Shown one piece after another: positions 13,914 through 18,541 of a stretch of DNA of 18,541 bases. A program made the position numbers and the translations under genes. Source of the stretch: Oxalobacteraceae bacterium UBA4003 (lineage in GTDB: Bacteria; Pseudomonadota; Gammaproteobacteria; Burkholderiales; Burkholderiaceae_D); NCBI GenBank assembly GCA_002384815.1, contig DGBN01000061.1, positions 1-18,541 of the forward strand, read 5' to 3'. Under the pieces are notes generated by a model. That model had not been told where the DNA came from. It saw only the letters and a program-made list of their open reading frames with translations, and searched no databases. Every line of letters begins with the position of its first letter. The first letter of the stretch is position 1.

Positions 13914-14686
13914 TGGAAAAATTACCTGCAAGCACCGGTTGGCTATGGGTCAAGGAAGGTTTTACCCTGTTCCGCAAGCAACCGGCCGAACTGTCTACGC
14001 TTTTCTTCGGCTACATGTTCCTGATGCTGGCTCTCGGCATCATTCCGGTCATCGGTCAATTGCTGCCGCTGATTCTGGTGCCGCTGTTTTCCATGACCTT
14101 CATGCATGCATGCGTGCATATCGAAACCGGAAAACGCGTGTATCCGAATCTGCTGCTGGTCGGCTTTCGTTCGCCGGCTGTACGTAATCTGGTCAAACTC
14201 GGCACGCTATATTTGGTAGCGGCCATCGTTGCGGTCGGTGCCTCCAGCCTGATTGATGGCGGCGTATTCTGGCAGGCAATCACCGGCCAGATCGCGCTGG
14301 ATACGGAAACCGTGCGTAACTCCAACATGACGCTGGCAATGTTTTTTTCGGCTGCAGTGTACACGCCGGCCGCGATGGCATTCTGGTACGCTGCTCCACT
14401 GATCGCATGGCAAAACATGGGAGTGGGGAAAGCGATTTTTTACAGTTTCTTCGCCGTACGCCGGGCCGGCCGGGCATTTATTATCTACGGTTTGGCATGG
14501 GTAACCATCGGCATGATATTGCCGGTGATCGTGAGTTCTATCGTCGGCATGCTGCTGAACTCGTCAACCGCCTCCATTTTTCTTTTGTTGCCGATGTCGC
14601 TGGTACTGACCGTTATCATGTACTGCTCGTTTTATCCTACCTATACGCACTTGTTCGGCCCCGCGCCGGAACCGCTGCCGTCTTGA
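13910..14686 (+). CDS. BPSS1780-family membrane protein
   Basis: A 258-residue inner-membrane protein with about six hydrophobic segments (near 30-46, 48-66, 94-114, 140-162, 190-214 and 220-242). A conserved amphipathic N-terminus (GWLWVKEGFTLFRKQP) leads into the first one. The layout matches the uncharacterised BPSS1780 family of Burkholderiales. No catalytic motif is visible and its role is unknown. ATG overlaps the thrB stop (ATGATG), so it may start at either of two adjacent Met codons and is translationally coupled to thrB; a link to threonine metabolism is not implied by this alone. It converges with the helicase gene. Confidence 0.75.
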   Translation: MMEKLPASTGWLWVKEGFTLFRKQPAELSTLFFGYMFLMLALGIIPVIGQLLPLILVPLFSMTFMHACVHIETGKRVYPNLLLVGFRSPAVRNLVKLGTLYLVAAIVAVGASSLIDGGVFWQAITGQIALDTETVRNSNMTLAMFFSAAVYTPAAMAFWYAAPLIAWQNMGVGKAIFYSFFAVRRAGRAFIIYGLAWVTIGMILPVIVSSIVGMLLNSSTASIFLLLPMSLVLTVIMYCSFYPTYTHLFGPAPEPLPS

Positions 14687-14725
14687 AAAAACGGCGATGC
14701 AGATGCGCTTGCGCCTGCATCGCCG
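14686..14725 (-). terminator. Terminator after the UvrD-like helicase gene
   Basis: CGGCGATGCAG (14692-14702) pairs perfectly with CTGCATCGCCG (14715-14725). Inside, GCGC (14705-14708) pairs with GCGC (14711-14714) across TT, leaving only a two-base bulge. Read on the minus strand it ends in six T (A-tract 14686-14691). It lies 19 nt after the helicase stop. On the plus strand the T-tract is absent, so it is mainly a minus-strand terminator, though it may also protect the 3' end of the convergent mRNA. Confidence 0.85.
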
Positions 14726-14744
14726 AGCAGTTGTATCATCAAAC

Positions 14745-17033
14745 TCAGCAGGCAAGCTTGTCCAGTTTGGCAATGCTCAAATCCAGCAATTTCATCCCGT
14801 TCCGCCCGAAGTTGATATGTGCACGAGCACTGCCGCCGCTGCCTTCTATATTGACGATCACCCCTTCGCCAAACTTGGCATGTGCAACCGATTCGCCTAT
14901 GCGCCAGCCGATATCGCTTTTGACGATGTTTTGCGCAATCCTGTTGGATCCTGCACCAAGCGCGTCTTCCCACGCGGCCTTGGGATGTGCATACCAGTGA
15001 TGCGCCTGCTGCTGCACTTTAGGCGACAGCCATTTCAATGACTCTTCCGGCATTTCATCGAAAAAGCGCGATTTCATGTTGTAACGCATCTGGCCATGCA
15101 GCATGCGCGTTTGAGAAAAACTGATATACAGCCTGCGTTTGGCACGCGTGATTGCCACATACATCAAACGCCGCTCTTCCTCGACCCCGCCCTCTTCCTT
15201 CTGCGAATTCTCGTGCGGGAACAAACCTTCTTCAAGACCGGTGATGAACACCGCGTCGAATTCCAGACCCTTGGCTGAATGCACGGTCATCAATTGCAGT
15301 GCATCCTGTCCGGCCTGCGCCTGGTTATCACCCGCTTCCAGCGACGCATGCGAGAGAAATGCCGATAAGGGCGACATCACCGCCGGCAAGGGCGCATCCG
15401 CATCCAGCACTTCAATACCGTCCTGCGTGGTAATGGCCGGACCTGCCATCTGTTCGCTGGTCGGCCCCATCAATGCAGGTGCATCGTGACCGAAACCTTC
15501 TTCCGAAACGAATAACGTCGCCGCGCTCACCAGCTGCCCCAGATTTTCTATCCGGTCAGCGCCTTCTTTTTCATTCTGATAGTGGGCGATCAAACCACTG
15601 GCATCGATTACCACCTGCACCATTTCCGGCAAGGGTAAATGCTGCGTTTCAAAGCGTGCGCCTTCTATCAATTTGACGAAGGCGCCGAGCGCAGTGCCTG
15701 CCTTGCCCGTGACATACGGCACCGCCGCATACAGAGAAATACCATACTGTCTGGCCGCATCCTGCAAGTGTTCCAGCGAACGCGCACCTATGCCGCGTGT
15801 CGGGAAATTCACTACGCGCAAAAAAGCAGAGTCGTTGTGCAGGTTGTCCATCAACTGCAGATACGCAATGGCATGCTTGACTTCGGCGCGCTCGAAAAAG
15901 CGTTGCCCGCCATATACGCGATACGGTATGCCGGCCGAAAACAATGCATGTTCGATCACGCGCGATTGCGCATTCGAGCGATACAGCACGGCAATCTCGC
16001 TACGCGTACCACCTTCTGCAATCAGGCTTTTCGTTTCTTCGATGATCCATTGCGCTTCCTGCAGATCACTGGTGGATTCAAAAATCCTTACCTGTTCACC
16101 ATGCCCTGCATCGGTATGCAGATTCTTACCCAGACGCTTGGTATTGTTGGCGATCAGCATATTGGCGGTATCGAGAATGTGACCGTGCGAGCGATAATTC
16201 TGCTCCAGCTTAATCAGATTCTCAACCTTGAACTCGCGTTCAAAAGCACTCATATTGCCCACGTTCGCACCGCGAAAAGCGTAGATGCTTTGATCGTCGT
16301 CACCGACGGCAAACACGGCACCTTGCGTGCCAGCCATCAGTTTCAACCAGTTGTATTGCAGGTTATTCGTGTCCTGGAATTCGTCGACCAGAATATGCTT
16401 GAAGCGCGACTGATAATGCTCGCGCAGCGGCTGATTCCGGCTCAGCAATTCATAGGTACGCAACAACAGCTCGGCAAAATCAACCACGCCTTCGCGCTGG
16501 CATTGCTGATCGTAGATCTCATACAGTTCGACCATCTTGCGGTTGTAATCGTCGAACGCTTCGACCTCATGCGCACGCAAGCCGTTATCCTTGGCGCCGT
16601 TGATGAAGTACATCAGATTGCGCGGCGGATATTTCTCATCGTCGATATTGTTTGCCTTCAGCAAGCGCTTGATCATCGACAACTGATCCTGTGTATCCAG
16701 AATCTGGAACGTCTGCGGCAAAGCCGCATCGCGGTAATGCGCGCGCAACAGGCGATTGCACAAACCGTGAAACGTTCCTATCCACATGCCACGCGTATTG
16801 ATAGGCATCATCGCCGACAGACGCGTCATCATTTCCTTCGCTGCCTTGTTGGTAAAGGTCACTGCGAGAATGCCGGACGGTGATACCTGCCCGGTTTGAA
16901 TCAGCCATGCGATACGCGTCGTCAGCACACGCGTCTTGCCCGATCCGGCACCAGCCAGAATCAGGGCGGGTTGCGCAGGCAAGGTGACAGCGGCGAGTTG
17001 TTCGGGATTGAGATTGTGAAGAAGATTTTGCAT
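14745..17033 (-). CDS. uvrD: UvrD/PcrA-type superfamily 1A DNA helicase
   Basis: A 762-residue 3'-5' helicase of the UvrD family, acting in mismatch and excision repair and in clearing replication or transcription complexes. Motifs: Q-motif NLNPEQLAAV, Walker A AGAGSGKT (27-34, Lys33), Walker B DEFQDT (217-222), GDDDQSIYAFRGA (244-256), QNYRS (278-282), HSAKGLEFDAVFITGLEEGLFPHE (from about 585) and YVAITRAKRRLYIS (from about 625). The C-terminal GWRIGESVAHAKFGEGVIVNIEG followed by NFG is the Tudor-like RNA-polymerase-binding tail. Compared with E. coli UvrD there are about 35-40 extra residues (around 510-552) before PLSAFLSHASLEAG. Rep is less likely because the C-terminal domain resembles UvrD. 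A perfect TATAAT stands six bases before the ATG and no Shine-Dalgarno is visible. Confidence 0.93.
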   Translation of the reverse strand: MQNLLHNLNPEQLAAVTLPAQPALILAGAGSGKTRVLTTRIAWLIQTGQVSPSGILAVTFTNKAAKEMMTRLSAMMPINTRGMWIGTFHGLCNRLLRAHYRDAALPQTFQILDTQDQLSMIKRLLKANNIDDEKYPPRNLMYFINGAKDNGLRAHEVEAFDDYNRKMVELYEIYDQQCQREGVVDFAELLLRTYELLSRNQPLREHYQSRFKHILVDEFQDTNNLQYNWLKLMAGTQGAVFAVGDDDQSIYAFRGANVGNMSAFEREFKVENLIKLEQNYRSHGHILDTANMLIANNTKRLGKNLHTDAGHGEQVRIFESTSDLQEAQWIIEETKSLIAEGGTRSEIAVLYRSNAQSRVIEHALFSAGIPYRVYGGQRFFERAEVKHAIAYLQLMDNLHNDSAFLRVVNFPTRGIGARSLEHLQDAARQYGISLYAAVPYVTGKAGTALGAFVKLIEGARFETQHLPLPEMVQVVIDASGLIAHYQNEKEGADRIENLGQLVSAATLFVSEEGFGHDAPALMGPTSEQMAGPAITTQDGIEVLDADAPLPAVMSPLSAFLSHASLEAGDNQAQAGQDALQLMTVHSAKGLEFDAVFITGLEEGLFPHENSQKEEGGVEEERRLMYVAITRAKRRLYISFSQTRMLHGQMRYNMKSRFFDEMPEESLKWLSPKVQQQAHHWYAHPKAAWEDALGAGSNRIAQNIVKSDIGWRIGESVAHAKFGEGVIVNIEGSGGSARAHINFGRNGMKLLDLSIAKLDKLAC

Positions 17034-17039
17034 CTATCG

Positions 17040-17045
17040 ATTATA
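17040..17045 (-). promoter_or_regulatory. TATAAT immediately before the helicase start
   Basis: On the minus strand TATAAT is followed by six bases and then ATG. If this is the -10, transcription would begin at or next to the start codon. No good -35 is found at 16-18 bases. Confidence 0.35.
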
Positions 17046-17137
17046 GCTGCCGCGAGGTGCTGATGCGCCGCTGATTACATGCAGTCACACTGTTAGCAGC
17101 AACGCCTTGCCCTGTCGGCAGGCAATATTCCTGACAC

Positions 17138-17191
17138 AAAAAAATTGCCGGTCTTTCATTCAACACATTATGTCGAAGAAAGACCGGCAAT
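17138..17191 (-). terminator. Terminator after the thiG-thiE genes
   Basis: A perfect 14-bp stem, 17144-17157 with 17178-17191, closes a 20-base loop whose ends (TTCAACA and TGTCGAA) can pair further with one mismatch. On the minus strand it runs into seven T (A-tract 17138-17144). It begins 40 nt past the thiE stop. The rest of 17034-17231 contains no supported gene. Confidence 0.9.
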
Positions 17192-17231
17192 CTGCATGTT
17201 TGCGTGCGACGGATGCGCGCGCAAACAAAAA

Positions 17232-17843
17232 TTATTCGGCAAATAAATTGACGAAGGCACGCGCCGCAGCCTGCGGATCGCCAGCAAGATAGATGCTGCT
17301 GATGGCGGCAACCATATCCGCGCCATTCCCGACCAGCGGTGCCGCGTTTTCTTTCGTCATGCCGCCAATCACACAACTAGGCACCTTGCCCTGTTCTCTC
17401 CAGTGCGCGACGATCATGGCATCCGTCGTGACCGGATATTTCTTTACCTTCGATGGATAGAAGCCGCCGAAGGCCACATAGCTGGCGCCTGCCGCTTCTG
17501 CTGTATGCGCCATTTCCAGGCTGCCGTAACAGGATGCGCCCAGAATCTTTTGCGGGCCGATTGCCTTGCGTACTTCTGCGACCGCCATATCGGTGCCGCC
17601 TACATGGATACCGTCGGCATCCAGCTCCATGCACAGATCGATGTAGTCATTGATGATGAACGGGCATTGATAACTTTTGGCGAGCGCCTGCAGGCATTCA
17701 GCCTGCTCGCGACGCAAAGCAGCGTCCGCAGTTTTATGACGATATTGCAGCAAGCTGGCGCCGCCTTTCAGCGCCAGCTCGGTAATTTCCAGCAACTTGC
17801 GGGTGTCGTCCCAATCCGGGGTGACGAGATACAAACCTTGCAT
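17232..17843 (-). CDS. thiE: Thiamine-phosphate synthase
   Basis: A 203-residue TIM-barrel protein that joins hydroxymethylpyrimidine diphosphate with thiazole phosphate to make thiamine phosphate. Supporting motifs: LQYRHK (32-37), IINDYIDL (63-70, Asn65-Asp66), DADGIHVGG (75-83), the phosphate-binding VIGGM (158-162) and MVAAISSIY (177-185). Two sites drift from the common pattern: the usual Gln in HxGQxD is Gly (HVGGTDM), and PTxTK appears as PSKVKK (130-135). The lysines and most of the barrel pattern are intact, so I expect activity; a TenI-like role is less likely given the neighbour. AGGA precedes the ATG. It follows thiG by 26 nt and is the last gene before the terminator. Confidence 0.9.
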   Translation of the reverse strand: MQGLYLVTPDWDDTRKLLEITELALKGGASLLQYRHKTADAALRREQAECLQALAKSYQCPFIINDYIDLCMELDADGIHVGGTDMAVAEVRKAIGPQKILGASCYGSLEMAHTAEAAGASYVAFGGFYPSKVKKYPVTTDAMIVAHWREQGKVPSCVIGGMTKENAAPLVGNGADMVAAISSIYLAGDPQAAARAFVNLFAE

Positions 17844-17869
17844 ACTATTTTCCTGATGAATTTTATTTT

Positions 17870-18541
17870 TTACTTAACTACGCGTCCCGCCATGGGCGAA
17901 GACGGCGAAGCAGAGAAGCGTTTGGCAATGCGACCGGCAAGGTAGGCGTTGCGACCGGCAGCTATGCCCAGGCTCATCGCATGTGCCATGCGTACCGGGT
18001 CTTGCGCACCGGCAATCGCGGTGTTCATCAACACGCCATCGCAACCGAGTTCCATTGCGATCGCGGCATCCGATGCCGTACCGACACCGGCATCGACAAT
18101 GACCGGGACTCTCGATTGTTCGATGATCAATGACAGATTCCAGGGATTGAGTATGCCCATGCCGGAGCCGATCAGGGATGCCAGCGGCATGATGGCGGCG
18201 CAGCCTATGTCTTCCAGCATGCGCGCTTGAATCGGGTCATCGCTGCAATAGACCATCACGTCGAAACCATCCTTGACCAAAGTCTCAGCTGCTTTCAGGG
18301 TTTCCGGCATGTTCGGGAACAGGGTCTTTTCATCGCCGAGTACTTCCAGCTTGCAAAGCTTGTGTCCACCCAGAATTTCACGGCCGAGTTGCAAGGTGTA
18401 GACCGCATCAGCGGCGTTGTAACAACCGGCTGAATTCGGCAACAGGGTAAATTCGGATGGCGGCAAGACATCGAGCAGGCTGGGTGCATTCGGATCCTGG
18501 CCGATATTGACGCGACGAATCGCGACGGTGACGATTTGTGC
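17870..18541 (-). CDS. thiG: Thiazole synthase (partial, 5' end outside window)
   Basis: The frame stays open to the right edge, so 223 codons of the C-terminal part are visible and the start lies beyond the window; family length is about 255-270 residues. ThiG builds the thiazole phosphate of thiamine from 1-deoxy-D-xylulose 5-phosphate, the ThiS thiocarboxylate and dehydroglycine. The visible part starts AQIVTVAIRRVN. The Schiff-base lysine is in CKLEVLGD (the Lys before LEV). Also seen are LPNSAGCYNA, PLASLIGSGMGILNP, the phosphate-binding DAGVGTASDAAIAMELG and VLMNTAIAGAQDP. A TTG at 18464-18466 is internal, not a start, because family homology continues upstream of it. thiS, thiO or thiC may lie upstream beyond the edge. 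Confidence 0.96.
   Translation of the reverse strand, partial: AQIVTVAIRRVNIGQDPNAPSLLDVLPPSEFTLLPNSAGCYNAADAVYTLQLGREILGGHKLCKLEVLGDEKTLFPNMPETLKAAETLVKDGFDVMVYCSDDPIQARMLEDIGCAAIMPLASLIGSGMGILNPWNLSLIIEQSRVPVIVDAGVGTASDAAIAMELGCDGVLMNTAIAGAQDPVRMAHAMSLGIAAGRNAYLAGRIAKRFSASPSSPMAGRVVK

Noticed and set aside
15639..16883. A 414-codon plus-strand frame opposite the helicase gene
   Set aside because: Antisense shadow of an intact UvrD-type gene; low-complexity shadow composition and no domain recognised.
1..18541. A hidden defence system, mobile element, CRISPR array or secondary-metabolite cluster
   Set aside because: All larger non-coding gaps were read; no spaced direct repeats of CRISPR type, transposase or integrase motifs, or toxin-antitoxin-like gene pairs were found. 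The genes are housekeeping or common accessory families.

Overview
The window looks like an ordinary chromosomal stretch of a betaproteobacterium. Gene content, protein style and gene order (xseB-ispA-dxs-folE2; polA next to a DUF2782 gene, thrB and a UvrD-type helicase) fit Burkholderiales, most likely Oxalobacteraceae (a Herminiimonas/Janthinobacterium-like genome). This placement is inferred from recognising the protein families; no database search was run. Coding density is high, and I see no transposase, integrase, phage gene, CRISPR array, rRNA or tRNA.

Layout. (1) 1-187 is non-coding and holds a dRS3-like inverted repeat and the folE2 terminator. (2) 188-4048, minus strand: a tight operon transcribed xseB-ispA-dxs-folE2 (exonuclease VII small subunit, prenyl diphosphate synthase, DXP synthase, metal-flexible GTP cyclohydrolase). 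(3) 4049-4428: a 380-nt divergent intergenic region, the most interesting non-coding part, with two candidate -10 boxes, a perfect inverted repeat, three phased ACGGGG repeats, and a structured leader containing a nine-codon reading frame with its own Shine-Dalgarno. (4) 4429-7475, plus strand: a lone Rieske oxygenase alpha subunit, a DMT/EamA exporter and a 3-mercaptopyruvate sulfurtransferase. (5) 7493-9275, minus strand: a ZIP metal transporter with a non-ATG start and a palindrome at its promoter, then a Tat-signal dienelactone-hydrolase-like protein. (6) polA (minus) diverges from a small DUF2782 protein (plus), followed by a terminator and the thrB/BPSS1780-type membrane protein pair, which overlap by 4 nt. 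(7) A UvrD-family helicase (minus) converges on that pair and may be leaderless. (8) thiE and the 3' part of thiG (minus), with a strong terminator; thiG runs off the right edge.

How the genes fit together: dxs makes 1-deoxy-D-xylulose 5-phosphate, which feeds isoprenoids (ispA is its operon partner) and is also a substrate of ThiG at the far end of the window. PolA and the UvrD-like helicase serve repair and replication, and XseB is one subunit of a repair nuclease whose partner xseA is not here. ThrB belongs to threonine synthesis. No obviously new multi-gene system is visible. The best leads are regulatory: the candidate leader peptide/attenuator before the Rieske gene, the palindrome at the ZIP promoter, and the possible leaderless helicase start.
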